NCBI GenBank assembly: GCA_034933245.1 | Contig: JAYFNX010000016.1 | Coordinates: 1 to 64,000, forward strand | Origin: Pelethousia sp034933245 | GTDB taxonomy: Bacteria; Bacillota; Clostridia; Christensenellales; CAG-138 | Length of the DNA: 64,000 nt | Reading direction: 5' to 3' | Shown here: positions 44,046 through 53,783 of the stretch, piece after piece | Position numbering within the stretch: position 1 is the first letter of the stretch | Layout of the letters: every line of letters begins with the position of its first letter | The notes under the pieces: generated by a model | Told to the model about the DNA's origin: nothing | The model's input: the letters and a program-made list of their open reading frames with translations, nothing else | The model's database searches: none | Made by a program: the position numbers and the translations under genes

Positions 44046-44627
44046 TCATTTGACAAGCCAAGCACGAAGGGCAACGGGAGCTGCCGCGCTTTCCAGCAGA
44101 ATGCAGAATGCCAGGAGCCCCCAGGAACGCAGGGATAAGCCCTCTTGGGGAAGGCCCGATCGGGCTCGAATATCCGCCAGAATTCGAAAGGCGAGGGCGG
44201 CCATACAAAAAAGAGCGGGAAGAATGCTCAGGGGGGTTCCCAAAGCCAATCCCCGAAGGCCCATCTCGCCGAAAAGGCAGGAAAGGGAACTTCCCATGCA
44301 AAATCCTTTGAATGCCACGGACAGCCCGCCGATGGCCACCAGGGGTGGCCAAATCCTCGGAAGGCAGGCAATGCAATACAGAAGCAGGTTTATAGCGATC
44401 GAATGGACTATGGCAGGAAATACATGATAGGTTTGCGAAGGAAGCGCTGTAAAAAAGGCGGACAGCCCGCCTGTGTTTCCCTGGGGCTGAACTCTACTGG
44501 CTGCGGAAACGCCGGCCGCTATGCCTGCAACGGCATAAAAGAGCAGGAGCAACAGAATGTAGGGATGTTGCACCGCCGTTTTTACGGGGCCGGTTATCTG
44601 TTTAAGTCGGTTTGTTTGTATACTCAT
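44046..44627 (-). CDS. spoIIM: Stage II sporulation protein M-like membrane protein
   Basis: A 193-residue protein with about five membrane segments. It resembles the SpoIIM/DUF95 family, which in Bacillus joins SpoIID and SpoIIP in septal peptidoglycan remodelling during engulfment. The call rests on membrane topology, the GxxxGLRGLALGTPLSILPA-type region and position directly after spo0A. Similarity is modest, so another DUF95 function is possible. Confidence 0.62.
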   Translation of the reverse strand: MSIQTNRLKQITGPVKTAVQHPYILLLLLFYAVAGIAAGVSAASRVQPQGNTGGLSAFFTALPSQTYHVFPAIVHSIAINLLLYCIACLPRIWPPLVAIGGLSVAFKGFCMGSSLSCLFGEMGLRGLALGTPLSILPALFCMAALAFRILADIRARSGLPQEGLSLRSWGLLAFCILLESAAAPVALRAWLVK

Positions 44628-44663
44628 GGAGCATATATACGTACCGAAGCTCCAGGATATGCC

Positions 44664-45449
44664 TCAGGAAGGCTTGCGCAGCCGGCGAACGGTATATTCC
44701 GTAATGTTTGCAATAAATTCCTTGTTGGTAGGGCGGCTACGCTCGGCCTCAATGGTATTTCCAAATAGTTTATGCTGGGCTTTTAGGTTTCCTCTGGTCC
44801 AGGTGACTTCTATAAAATTTCGAATGTTACGCTCAATTTGTTTTATGTTTACTCCATGTATGCGGGCGGCAGAGGGATAGGCCTCCTGCGAAAGGCATAC
44901 GGAGCGGTCCATATTGCGTACGCAAAAAGCGATAACGGTTTTAACCTGATAATACCCCGTAAGGCTTACGGGGCATCCCATATGCCGCAGCAAACCGGTG
45001 ACGATCTGGTCAATTTGGAGATTCAAGTCGGTTTCGCGCATGTTCATGCGAAATTGCTGCAACGCGCCATCCCGATCCGGTGAAAAATCCATCATACGGC
45101 TGAAGATAAGCGTTTCATCTGTTGGCATTTGAATTTGATAGGTAACGCCCAGGCTTTCTCCAAGTTGAACCGCTTCTTCTCCCTTCATAGAGGAAAGGGC
45201 GAAAATACGAGTGCTTTTGCAAATTCCTTCCGCCCGAAAACTGCGAAGGACGGCAATGCCGTCCATACGGGGCATAAGCATATCTAAAAGCATGAGATCA
45301 GGCTCAAAGAGGCGCGCCTGCACCACCCCGGACATGCCGTCCACGCCGGATGGAAGCAGCTTAATGATGGATACGGAACGGAAATAGGTTTCTAACCTCT
45401 CGCGCAATTCAACATTATCCGTAATAATGAGCAAGGTATATGGTTTCAT
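44664..45449 (-). CDS. spo0A: Sporulation master regulator Spo0A with atypical receiver
   Basis: Response regulator that starts sporulation when phosphorylated by the phosphorelay. In this 261-residue protein the C-terminal DNA-binding domain is well conserved (KQIERNIRNFIEVTWTRGN, HKLFGNTIEAE, PTNKEFIANI). The receiver keeps D56 (LLDMLMPRMDG) and D11. However, the usual first acidic residue is T10, the switch Thr is S86, and the conserved Lys of the LKPFD motif is M108 (IQMPTD). Position after recN-spoIVB matches Bacillus. A SigA-type promoter precedes it; no 0A box was seen. Confidence 0.92.
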   Translation of the reverse strand: MKPYTLLIITDNVELRERLETYFRSVSIIKLLPSGVDGMSGVVQARLFEPDLMLLDMLMPRMDGIAVLRSFRAEGICKSTRIFALSSMKGEEAVQLGESLGVTYQIQMPTDETLIFSRMMDFSPDRDGALQQFRMNMRETDLNLQIDQIVTGLLRHMGCPVSLTGYYQVKTVIAFCVRNMDRSVCLSQEAYPSAARIHGVNIKQIERNIRNFIEVTWTRGNLKAQHKLFGNTIEAERSRPTNKEFIANITEYTVRRLRKPS

Positions 45450-45510
45450 AATCGCTCCCGATAAGAACTTATGGATATGCGCTATACACTTTGCATTACA
45501 AGCCTAATTT

Positions 45511-45539
45511 AGTATAGCAGAATCCACAACCGGGCGCAA
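45511..45539 (-). promoter_or_regulatory. spo0A promoter
   Basis: TTGCGC (45534-45539), a 17-bp spacer and TATACT (45511-45516) on the minus strand, 61 bp before the start codon. Confidence 0.65.
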
Positions 45540-45542
45540 TGC

Positions 45543-46793
45543 TCAGCAAAGTTCATACATCCAAAGGGCATAGATGCAATAACCGCGAAGCGGGTCATTC
45601 ACAAATACATGGGTAACGGCCCCAACCAGCTTTCCATCTTGTAAAATAGGGCTGCCGCTCATGCCTTGCACAATCCCCCCCGTTTTCTCTATCAAATCTG
45701 GATCCGTGATCTGAATCACCATGCCCTTTCCCTCTGCGCTGGATTGCTGGTATGTTTTAATGATCTCGCAATCATAGGCCTGCACACCATCGGAGTCCAC
45801 CGTTGTTAAAAGCTGGGCAGGCCCCGTATGGGCTTCTTCAGGATAGGCCAAAAGTACGCCCTTTGGATATAGGGGATTCTCCATGGGCTCATAGAGCTGG
45901 CCATATATTCCCAGGTTGCAATTTGCGTCCAAGGTCCCCAGGTGTCGGCTTACCGTGCTAAATGCGCCCCGGATCTCCCCCGGTAAACCGCTGGCTCCCT
46001 GTGCTACGCCCACCACGCTGGAATGTATGATCGTCCCCTCTTTAACAGAGAGCAGCGACCCTGTATCCACATCCGTAATGGGATGCCCAAGCGCGCCATA
46101 ACGCAGCGTAGCCATGGAATAGAAAGATAAGGTTCCGATCCCGGCCGTACTATCCCGTACCCACATCCCCATTTTATTAATGCCGTCCGCAGCATCGGCC
46201 ACGGGCTGTAAATTCATGTTAAGCGTTTGCCCGTTCCGGGAAACGGTTAGGCCGATATCCCCTTCCGTTTCGTTGCAAAGCGTTATCAAATGCTCCGCAT
46301 TTTTCACATCGCTCCCTTCGATGGCCAAAATTACATCCCCCACCCGAATCCCCGCAGCCTGCGCGGGGCATACCTGTTCCCCCGCGGCATTAAAAAAATT
46401 CCCCAGGCCCACGACCAACGCCCCTTTTGTATATAAGGTTACACCGACCGACTGCCCGCCCGGCATGACCCATATTTGATCCCGCGGGTGGAAGCTAACC
46501 GTTTTCACGGGAATCAAACCAAAGAGGTCGACTGTGACGGAATATTGACCTTTCTCAGCCGTCTCCAAGCTTTCTCCCATATTTTGCATAACGGCCTGTT
46601 CCTCTTCGTCATAACGCAGCCCAAAGGGCGCGCGAATGGAGGAGAGAAGCGTTTCGCTTTCCGAATCAATATACGCGTCCTTGGGCAAAGAACGGATAAT
46701 CTGCATCTGCGGCCCATAATTAAAGCTGATAAGCAGCAGACAAATGATAAGACCCAAGCAACGAATGAACACGCCCGCGCCGTGTTTCCTCAT
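45543..46793 (-). CDS. spoIVB: SpoIVB peptidase
   Basis: A forespore-secreted serine protease that signals across the intermembrane space to trigger sigma-K activation. The 416-residue protein has an N-terminal membrane anchor and a PDZ domain (about residues 110-200, AAGIRVGDVILAIEG). The catalytic residues are H236 (ALGHPITD) and S378 (GMSGSPI), at the same numbers as in Bacillus. It lies between recN and spo0A. Confidence 0.95.
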   Translation of the reverse strand: MRKHGAGVFIRCLGLIICLLLISFNYGPQMQIIRSLPKDAYIDSESETLLSSIRAPFGLRYDEEEQAVMQNMGESLETAEKGQYSVTVDLFGLIPVKTVSFHPRDQIWVMPGGQSVGVTLYTKGALVVGLGNFFNAAGEQVCPAQAAGIRVGDVILAIEGSDVKNAEHLITLCNETEGDIGLTVSRNGQTLNMNLQPVADAADGINKMGMWVRDSTAGIGTLSFYSMATLRYGALGHPITDVDTGSLLSVKEGTIIHSSVVGVAQGASGLPGEIRGAFSTVSRHLGTLDANCNLGIYGQLYEPMENPLYPKGVLLAYPEEAHTGPAQLLTTVDSDGVQAYDCEIIKTYQQSSAEGKGMVIQITDPDLIEKTGGIVQGMSGSPILQDGKLVGAVTHVFVNDPLRGYCIYALWMYELC

Positions 46794-46817
46794 GAATTTT
46801 CACCTCAAAAAAATAAA

Positions 46818-46847
46818 AACACTACGGCCGATTGATACCGTAGTGTT
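46818..46847 (-). terminator. recN terminator
   Basis: AACACTACGG and CCGTAGTGTT form a 10-bp stem followed by a T-rich run on the minus strand. Confidence 0.85.
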
Positions 46848-46899
46848 ATATTTGGCGATGAACGTACGGGCTATACCATCATTTTCTGGGCAAAAAAAG

Positions 46900-48594
46900 T
46901 TAGTTTTTCCTGCGGGCGGCCTTGGCCGCCTCGCAATTATCAATCAATTCTTTTGCATGTTCCAAAGCGGCGCTGGATTGATTCGCGCCGCTCATCATGG
47001 CGGCCACCTGCGTATAGCGCTGTTCGTTGGTAAGCAAGCGCACAAAAGTTTTGGTCGCGCCTGCCTCTTCCCGTTTTTCTACCAGATAATGCGCGTCCGC
47101 CAACGCGGCAATTTGAGGCAAATGGGTTACGCAAAGCACCTGATGCGAATCGGATATGCGCACCATCTTTTCCCCCACAACGGCCGCAACCCGTCCACTG
47201 ATACCCGTATCGATTTCATCAAAAATCAGGGTTGGAATGCCGTCTCCCTGCGCAAACATCGCTTTCATGGCCAGCATTATGCGGCTCATTTCACCCCCGG
47301 AAGCCACCTTTTCCAGGGGTTTCAGGGGTTCGCCCGCATTCGCGCTTAGAAGGAACTCGGCCCTTTCGGCGCCTAAGGGTGCAATATCCTCTATTCTTTG
47401 AAAGTGTACGGAGAAATCTGCATGGGCAAAACCAAGGTCAACCAATTCCTGCCGCATGCCTTTTTCAAGTTTTGCAGCGGCGGCCTCCCTGGCTTGGGTG
47501 AGACGCGCAGCGCAAATGCCATACTCCTTTGTCGCTTTGGCGAGATCCTGTTCTAACTGCTCGCGCCGTGCCGCCGTCCCTTCCAGGCTCGTCAGCCGAT
47601 CGCCCGAATTTTCCAGATAATTCATAATCGCGGCGTAATCCACCCCATATTTGCGTTTGAGCGTCCGATAAATCTCCAATCGGTTCTCTATTTCGTCAAT
47701 CCGTCGGGGATCGTATTCAAAGCCGTTGCGCAAATCCCGTAGAGAGAAACCGATGTCCTCAATGGCATAATAGGCGTCTTCCAGCCGTTTGGTCAGCGCC
47801 GCGTAATCCTCAGAAAAAGCGGCTATATCCTGCATATGGCGCATCGCGCCGCCCAACAGGGAAAGGGAGGCGTCTTCGCCGGATAATGCCTCCCCGCTTT
47901 GCGCAAGCGCTTCCATGATGCGCTCCGCATTATGCACAAGGACACGCTCTGCCAAGAGGGATTCCTCTTCCCCCTCCTTCAAGCTTGCCCGTTCGATCTC
48001 GGCTATCTGGTAACGCAAAACGTCCATCTCGCGAAGGCGCTCATCCTCGGAGCCAAAGCCATCCAGCATTTCCTCCCGCAAGGCCTTACAGCGACGTGCC
48101 GAATTCGCCACGTCCCGGCGAGCCTCTGCCACCGGTTCGCCGCCAAATGCATCCAGATAGTTCATGTGGTGGGACTTGGAAAGGAGGGACTGGTGCTCGT
48201 GCTGGCCGTGAACGTCCACCAGTTGATCCGTGATGGATTTAAGCACGGTCAGGGTGACCAAAGCGCCGTTAGCCCGGCAAACATTTTTGCCCGCCGCTGA
48301 AAGCTCGCGGGAAAGGAGCAACTCTCCATCTTCGCAAGGGAGACCCTGCTCCTCCAAAAAAGATAAGAGACCCGGCTGGCCGCCGATATCAAAAATCGCT
48401 TCCACCCGGGCTTTATCCGCACCATGTTTAATGAGTTCCCGGCTCCCCCGTTCCCCAAGCACAAGATTAACCGCATCAATTACGATGGATTTACCGGCTC
48501 CGGTCTCGCCTGTGAGCACATTAAAGCCGGATAAAAAGCCTATATCCAGCTCTTCGATGAGAGCTACGTTTTTTACAAATAGCCGCTGTAGCAT
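46900..48594 (-). CDS. recN: DNA repair protein RecN
   Basis: SMC-like ATPase acting early in double-strand-break repair. The 564-residue protein has Walker A GETGAGKSIVIDA, a coiled-coil middle, the ABC signature ASGGEMSRIMLA and Walker B LIFDEIDTGISG. It follows argR by eight bases, the usual arrangement in Bacillota. No LexA box was noticed in front of argR-recN. Confidence 0.96.
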   Translation of the reverse strand: MLQRLFVKNVALIEELDIGFLSGFNVLTGETGAGKSIVIDAVNLVLGERGSRELIKHGADKARVEAIFDIGGQPGLLSFLEEQGLPCEDGELLLSRELSAAGKNVCRANGALVTLTVLKSITDQLVDVHGQHEHQSLLSKSHHMNYLDAFGGEPVAEARRDVANSARRCKALREEMLDGFGSEDERLREMDVLRYQIAEIERASLKEGEEESLLAERVLVHNAERIMEALAQSGEALSGEDASLSLLGGAMRHMQDIAAFSEDYAALTKRLEDAYYAIEDIGFSLRDLRNGFEYDPRRIDEIENRLEIYRTLKRKYGVDYAAIMNYLENSGDRLTSLEGTAARREQLEQDLAKATKEYGICAARLTQAREAAAAKLEKGMRQELVDLGFAHADFSVHFQRIEDIAPLGAERAEFLLSANAGEPLKPLEKVASGGEMSRIMLAMKAMFAQGDGIPTLIFDEIDTGISGRVAAVVGEKMVRISDSHQVLCVTHLPQIAALADAHYLVEKREEAGATKTFVRLLTNEQRYTQVAAMMSGANQSSAALEHAKELIDNCEAAKAARRKN

Positions 48595-48602
48595 AAGCCT
48601 TT

Positions 48603-49055
48603 CTATACCTTTAGAATCGTTTGAAAACGGCGGATGAGTTCGTTTGCATCCTGCCCCTCTTTTACGGCGATGAAAATGGTGTTATCCCCGGCGATGGTTC
48701 CCGCAATTTCCTCCCAGTGCAGGGAATCAATGGCCTCTGCGGCAGCGTTCGCCGTGCCGGAGATAGTTCGGATGATGGCTAGGTTTCCCGTGGCGATCAT
48801 AGAAATTACAGAGTGGGCGAAAATGCTGATAAAGCGATCCTTAAGACCCGCTTCTGCCTTGTCCACTGTGGCATATTTATAGCTGCCGTCCTCCGAGAGC
48901 ACCTTGATAAGCCGGAGTTCCTTAATATCCCGAGATACGGTGGCCTGGGTCACGTTCATTCCCTGCTCTCGGAGCCGGGAGGCCAGGTCTTCCTGTGTAT
49001 CTACGTTGTAGCGCTCGATGATGTCCAAAATGATAGCGTGCCGTGCGGACTTCAC
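48603..49055 (-). CDS. argR: Arginine repressor ArgR
   Basis: A 150-residue hexameric regulator of arginine metabolism. The N-terminal winged helix has VTQATVSRDIKELRLIKV, and the C-terminal arginine-binding region GTANAAAEAIDSLHWEEIAGTIAGDNTIFI contains the GTxNA motif. The start codon is GTG after GGAGG. No arginine genes are nearby; the argR-recN link is positional only. Confidence 0.95.
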   Translation of the reverse strand: MKSARHAIILDIIERYNVDTQEDLASRLREQGMNVTQATVSRDIKELRLIKVLSEDGSYKYATVDKAEAGLKDRFISIFAHSVISMIATGNLAIIRTISGTANAAAEAIDSLHWEEIAGTIAGDNTIFIAVKEGQDANELIRRFQTILKV

Positions 49056-49082
49056 GTGATTTAGACCTCCGTTATGAAAGAA

Positions 49083-49898
49083 TCAGGAAAGTTTCGTTCG
49101 AATCAACTGGTAAATATTGTTCCGTCCAAACTGGATAAACTTAGCGGTGCGCTTGCTGCGGGTGATAGTGATAATATCCTTGTCGTTGATGTCTTGCGTA
49201 TAAATACCGTCTACAGCCAAATACCCATCGCTATGCATGCTCAGGCGTAAGGACATGTCCGCCGCCATCACAATGGGCCGGAAGCAGAGGGTGTGGGGAC
49301 AGATGGGTGTGACGATGGCAACATCCAACCCGGGAGCTACCACAGGGCCGCCCGCTGAAATAGAATACCCCGTTGCGCCGTTGGGGGTGCTGACGATGAT
49401 TCCATCACAAAATAAGCTCCCCGCATCGATACCATCGATTTCCACATGGATATCGGCTACGCCGGAAAATCGTTTTTTATAAAGGATGGCGTCGTTGATA
49501 CAATCGTGCGGGGTACCTCCGTTTACGGCACAGGAAAGGAGCATACGTTCATCTACCCGGTACGCCTCCGTCTCCAGTTTTATCAAAACCTCCGGAACTT
49601 CCTCCGCGCTGGCTCCGCTCATAAAACCGACACGACCAAAATTAATGCCCAAAACGGGCACATCCATGGGTACGGCAATAGTCGCCGCCCGTAGGATGGT
49701 TCCATCGCCTCCCAGCGCAAAAATCACCTGAGGCGGCTCTTCCTCAAAAGAAGGCAGGGCGGGGAGGTCGGAAATACTTCGCAGGGAAGCATCCATGGAA
49801 CAGGAAAAAGACGCGGCCAGTGCGGCATCTATGGTGCTTTGCACAGCGGATAGGGCGCTGGGATTATTCGGATTTGCAAAAATGCCAATATGCCGCAT
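49083..49898 (-). CDS. nadK: NAD kinase
   Basis: Phosphorylates NAD to NADP. The 271-residue protein carries the GGDGT motif (ALGGDGTILRA), NFGRVGFM and the TPNGATGYSISAGGPV block. I chose ATG 49898 after GGTGGAAGC rather than an upstream in-frame ATG. It lies between tlyA and argR as in many Bacillota. Confidence 0.95.
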   Translation of the reverse strand: MRHIGIFANPNNPSALSAVQSTIDAALAASFSCSMDASLRSISDLPALPSFEEEPPQVIFALGGDGTILRAATIAVPMDVPVLGINFGRVGFMSGASAEEVPEVLIKLETEAYRVDERMLLSCAVNGGTPHDCINDAILYKKRFSGVADIHVEIDGIDAGSLFCDGIIVSTPNGATGYSISAGGPVVAPGLDVAIVTPICPHTLCFRPIVMAADMSLRLSMHSDGYLAVDGIYTQDINDKDIITITRSKRTAKFIQFGRNNIYQLIRTKLS

Positions 49899-49988
49899 GC
49901 TTCCACCTAATGATCTTCGTTTGTTTATTATATGCATATATATAGTTTTTTTCAAGGGAATTTCGCGAAAATACAGAATGATTATACA

Positions 49989-50801
49989 TTAATTTAGCAC
50001 CTCATGCGCTTCCGATACAACATGCTGTATGCGTGCATCCAGTTCATCCCATTCCATAGGCGCTTCCGCCGTCTTTTTTAGGATCAGCAAAAATTCGATA
50101 TTACCCTTGGGGCCGGTGATGGGCGAAAAATCCACCGCCATTACGGCAAATCCCGTGTCCACGGCAAAACGAGCCGCTTCCCGAAGAACGGACAGGTGCG
50201 TTTGTGCATCTCGCACCACCCCGTTCTTGCCGACTTGGCTCCGCCCTGCTTCAAACTGGGGTTTCACAAGGGAAACCGCCAGGCCGTCCTCCCGAAGGCA
50301 GGCATAAAGAGCGGGGAGAATCAGGCGGATGGAAATGAAACTTACGTCCATGCTTGCAAAGTCCAAAGGCCGGCAGAACCACCCAGGCTCCATATTGCGG
50401 GCGTTGGTCCGCTCCATTACGCATACGCGTTCGTCGTTTCGAAGGCGCCAATCCAGTTGCCCGTAGCCAACGTCAATGGCGTATACATAGGCGGCGCCAC
50501 TTTGCAGCATGCAATCCGTAAAGCCACCTGTAGAGGCGCCCACATCCGCCGCCACGACGGCGTTTAAGCTGATCCCGTAGGTCTGAACGGCCTTATCCAG
50601 TTTAAGGCCGCCACGGCTCACAAAGGGGATCGGATTTTCCTTAAGGCTTACAGTCTGTTCCGGCCCCAGGCTTTGCCCGGCCTTTTCCACCCGTTGGCCA
50701 TCCGCAAAAACCACGCCCGCCAAAATGAGAGAACGGGCTTTTTCCCGGCTTTCCGCCAGGCCAAGCTCTACCAAACGGATATCCGCCCTAGGGCCTTTCA
50801 T
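49989..50801 (-). CDS. tlyA: TlyA family rRNA methyltransferase
   Basis: A 270-residue protein with an N-terminal S4 domain (RLVELGLAESREKARSLILAGVV) and a FtsJ-like SAM methyltransferase fold with ADVGASTGGFTDCML. Characterised TlyA proteins 2'-O-methylate rRNA; some Bacillota homologues (YqxC) are little studied. ATG 50801 overlaps the dxs stop by four bases. Confidence 0.93.
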   Translation of the reverse strand: MKGPRADIRLVELGLAESREKARSLILAGVVFADGQRVEKAGQSLGPEQTVSLKENPIPFVSRGGLKLDKAVQTYGISLNAVVAADVGASTGGFTDCMLQSGAAYVYAIDVGYGQLDWRLRNDERVCVMERTNARNMEPGWFCRPLDFASMDVSFISIRLILPALYACLREDGLAVSLVKPQFEAGRSQVGKNGVVRDAQTHLSVLREAARFAVDTGFAVMAVDFSPITGPKGNIEFLLILKKTAEAPMEWDELDARIQHVVSEAHEVLN

Positions 50802-52651
50802 AGGAGTACCGCCCCTTTCTTCGTTAAAATTTGGCGCAAGGAAGCCGCATCCATACCGCACATCGCATGCTGCCGAGCGGCTGAAGCCTGGGGCACGGGC
50901 TTTTTGCCCACACCCACCCGGATTATTTCAATGCTGCTTCCGGAAAGCGCCTCGCAAAGCCTGCTGCCAAGGCCGCCGTTCTTCAACCCGTCCTCGGCTG
51001 TAACGATGCATCGGCACGTTTCCCGGATGGCGTCTATCATATTCATATCCAGCGGTGCGATGCATCGCGCATTTACTAGGCCCACGTCCAGGCCTTTCAT
51101 GGCCTCCATGGCCGTCTGCACCATTTTGCCGGCCGCGACGATGGTGATAGGCCGAAGCGCGCATACAACATCCCACTTCCCCCGCTCCACGGGCGTTAGA
51201 ATGGGCATGTTCATCAGGGCGCCCCGGGGATAACGCACAGCGGCAGGCCGCCCGGAAGCGATCGCCAGCTTGAGGGATTGGGCGAGTTCCTCCATCGTTG
51301 CAGGAGCATAAATGTCCAAGCCCGGTATGGTTTGCAGATAGACCAGATCATATACTCCTTGGTGCGTTTCTCCATCCTCTCCTACTAGGCCGGCCCGATC
51401 CACGGCGAATACCACAGGCAGGCCTTGTAGGGCCACATCGTGCAGAATCTGATCATAGGCGCGTTGGAGGAAGCTGGAATAGATGGCAACCACCGGCTTC
51501 ATTCCGGCGGCAGCTAACCCAGCGGCCATGGTTACGGCATGCTGCTCGGCAATGGCAACATCGAAAAACCGCGCCGGGTAGCGCATGGAGAAATCCCGCA
51601 GGCCCGTTCCGTCCGACATGGCGGCGGTGATAGCGGCTATCTTTTTATCCTTTTGCGCGAGATCGCACAGTACCATGCCGAGTACATCCGAATTTGTGCA
51701 GGTGGATCCGCATTTAACATAGCCCGTTCTGGGATCAAAGGCGCCGATACCATGGAACTTATCCGGGCTGCATTCCGCAAAACCATAGCCTCTCCCCTTT
51801 TGGGTTACGGCATGAATTACGACGGGCCCCTCCAATCCTTTCGCATTTTCCAGAACCCGGATTAAAGCGCCAATATCATGGCCGTCAATGGGGCCCAGGT
51901 AGGTAAACCCAATTTCCTCAAACCAGACGTTTGGCAAAAGAAAATATTTGATTCTGGCTTTCAGGCGGGAAATCCCTCTATATATATTCTTGCCGATACG
52001 GGGAATCCGCTCAACCATGCGCACGGTTCCGCGTTTGATATCATTGTATCGTTTACTTGCCCGGATATCGCTTAAATGCCGGGTCATAGCCCCTACGTTC
52101 CGCGCAATGGACATGCCGTTATCGTTGAGAACAATGATGAGGGGAAGTCCGCTTTGCCCGGCATCGTTCATGGCTTCAAAAGCCTCGCCCCCCGTCAGGG
52201 CGCCATCCCCAATAAGGGCGACAACATGATGGGTCTTGTCACCTAACAAGCGCATGCCCCGCAACATCCCCAGCGCAGCGGAAATGGAGGTGCTGGAATG
52301 GCCCGTATTGAAGGCATCGTGCGGGCTTTCCTCCCGTTTTGGGAAACCGGCCATGCCGCCCTCCTGCCGAAGGGTTTTGAACGCCTGTACCCGCCCAGTA
52401 AGAAGCTTATGAATATAGCACTGATGTCCAACATCAAAGATCAGCTTATCCGCCGGGCTGTTAAATACCCAATCCAAAGCCATGGTAAGCTCCACGACTC
52501 CCAGGTTGGAGGCAAGGTGCCCTCCGTTTTTTGAAACCACGTCCACCAGATAAAGGCGTATCTCCCGGGCAAGCTCATCCAAATTCTGCCGGGGGATACG
52601 CTTATAATCCTTTAAGGTATGTATGCTGCTCAGCAGTGGTGTATCCTGCAT
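50798..52651 (-). CDS. dxs: 1-deoxy-D-xylulose-5-phosphate synthase
   Basis: First MEP-pathway enzyme, condensing pyruvate and glyceraldehyde 3-phosphate with thiamine diphosphate. The 617-residue protein shows GHSSTSISAALGM, the TPP motif GDGALTGGEAFEAMNDAG, GPIDGHD and DRAGLVGEDGETHQG. The window also encodes IspA and the last MEP enzyme, IspH. It is coupled to tlyA by overlapping ends. Confidence 0.96.
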   Translation of the reverse strand: MQDTPLLSSIHTLKDYKRIPRQNLDELAREIRLYLVDVVSKNGGHLASNLGVVELTMALDWVFNSPADKLIFDVGHQCYIHKLLTGRVQAFKTLRQEGGMAGFPKREESPHDAFNTGHSSTSISAALGMLRGMRLLGDKTHHVVALIGDGALTGGEAFEAMNDAGQSGLPLIIVLNDNGMSIARNVGAMTRHLSDIRASKRYNDIKRGTVRMVERIPRIGKNIYRGISRLKARIKYFLLPNVWFEEIGFTYLGPIDGHDIGALIRVLENAKGLEGPVVIHAVTQKGRGYGFAECSPDKFHGIGAFDPRTGYVKCGSTCTNSDVLGMVLCDLAQKDKKIAAITAAMSDGTGLRDFSMRYPARFFDVAIAEQHAVTMAAGLAAAGMKPVVAIYSSFLQRAYDQILHDVALQGLPVVFAVDRAGLVGEDGETHQGVYDLVYLQTIPGLDIYAPATMEELAQSLKLAIASGRPAAVRYPRGALMNMPILTPVERGKWDVVCALRPITIVAAGKMVQTAMEAMKGLDVGLVNARCIAPLDMNMIDAIRETCRCIVTAEDGLKNGGLGSRLCEALSGSSIEIIRVGVGKKPVPQASAARQHAMCGMDAASLRQILTKKGAVLL

Positions 52652-52667
52652 GAATTTTCAGCTCCGT

Positions 52668-53555
52668 TCAATGGTCCCGCCGAAGGGTTGCGTCCGTAAG
52701 CTCAATAAAATACTGTGCCGACGGGCCGAATATCGTTAAGGAATCCTTGGCCTTCTGCGCCGTCTCCAAAGCCATTTGCTTCGCCGTCTCAAGCCCGCAA
52801 AGATTTACATAGGTAAGCTTATGGGCCGCCTCATCTTTCCCCAGGGTTTTACCCATGCCGGTAAAGCTGCCTTCCACGTCCAACACATCGTCCGTAATCT
52901 GAAAGAGGAGGCCATACAGGGATCCAAATTCGCTCATGGCGGCCAATTGCTTATCATCTGCATTGGCAATGTGCGCGCCTGCCAGCGCGGCGGACTTGAT
53001 AATGGCACCGGTCTTACGGGCGTGTATGTATCTTAGGCGGGTTTCATCCGCGCCCGCCTCCCCTTCGGATTCCAGATCAACCGCCTGGCCGGCTACCATG
53101 CCGCATACGCCCGCTCCGCTGGATACGGTTCGAACGGCCTCCAAATAGCCGGGATTATCCCCATGAAGGGCCATAGCGGCAAGCATCACTTCAAAGGCAT
53201 AGGAAAGGAGCCCGTCACCCGCCAAAACAGCCATTCCCTCTCCAAATACCTTATGATTGCTGAGCTTGCCCCGCCGGTAATCATCATTATCCATAGCGGG
53301 CAAATCGTCATGAATAAGAGAATAGGAATGGATCATTTCCAGCGCGCAGGCCACGGGAAGCGCATCCTCCACTTCCCCTCCCAGCATATCGCAAGAGGCC
53401 AGCGTCAGGCAAGGCCGCATGAGCTTGCCGCCGCTGTTCAGGCTGTAATCCATGGCCTCCAGCAGCCGTTTGGGAATATAGGGATTGCGCATATAATCGT
53501 TCAGGGTACGGCCGATCATCTCCCTGTAACGGGTCGCATCTTCACGGTAGCTCAT
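52668..53555 (-). CDS. ispA: Polyprenyl synthetase (farnesyl diphosphate synthase type)
   Basis: Condenses IPP with allylic diphosphates to farnesyl (or geranylgeranyl) diphosphate. Both Asp-rich motifs are present: HDDLPAMDNDD and QITDDVLDVEG. At 295 residues it has the IspA length. It lies between xseB and dxs, the typical clustering. Chain length cannot be proven from sequence alone. Confidence 0.94.
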   Translation of the reverse strand: MSYREDATRYREMIGRTLNDYMRNPYIPKRLLEAMDYSLNSGGKLMRPCLTLASCDMLGGEVEDALPVACALEMIHSYSLIHDDLPAMDNDDYRRGKLSNHKVFGEGMAVLAGDGLLSYAFEVMLAAMALHGDNPGYLEAVRTVSSGAGVCGMVAGQAVDLESEGEAGADETRLRYIHARKTGAIIKSAALAGAHIANADDKQLAAMSEFGSLYGLLFQITDDVLDVEGSFTGMGKTLGKDEAAHKLTYVNLCGLETAKQMALETAQKAKDSLTIFGPSAQYFIELTDATLRRDH

Positions 53556-53782
53556 TGTTCTTCCTCCGTTGCTTCATTTCCTTCAGCTTCATCCACCAAC
53601 ATAAGGCGGGCATCGTAAGCATCCAGCATTTTCTTACAATAAGCGGAGAGGGCAGAACCGTGCTCATATAGCTTCACCATTTCATCCAGTGGCAAGCTGC
53701 CAACGCTTAGCCGCTCCACAACGGTGTCCAGCTCGGCCTTTGCCTGCTCAAAGGTAAGCGCTTTTTTCTTCACAGTAGCCAT
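53552..53782 (-). CDS. xseB: Exodeoxyribonuclease VII small subunit
   Basis: A 76-residue helical protein. LTFEQAKAELDTVVERLSVGSLPLDEMVKLYEHG is the XseB signature in this order. It partners XseA, encoded immediately upstream (1-bp gap), and overlaps ispA by four bases. Confidence 0.93.
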   Translation of the reverse strand: MATVKKKALTFEQAKAELDTVVERLSVGSLPLDEMVKLYEHGSALSAYCKKMLDAYDARLMLVDEAEGNEATEEEQ

Positions 53783-53783
53783 G

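Noticed and set aside
44145..44768. 207-codon plus-strand frame opposite spoIIM and the spo0A end
   Set aside because: Antisense to real genes, with low-complexity Gly/Lys/Arg composition and no domain.
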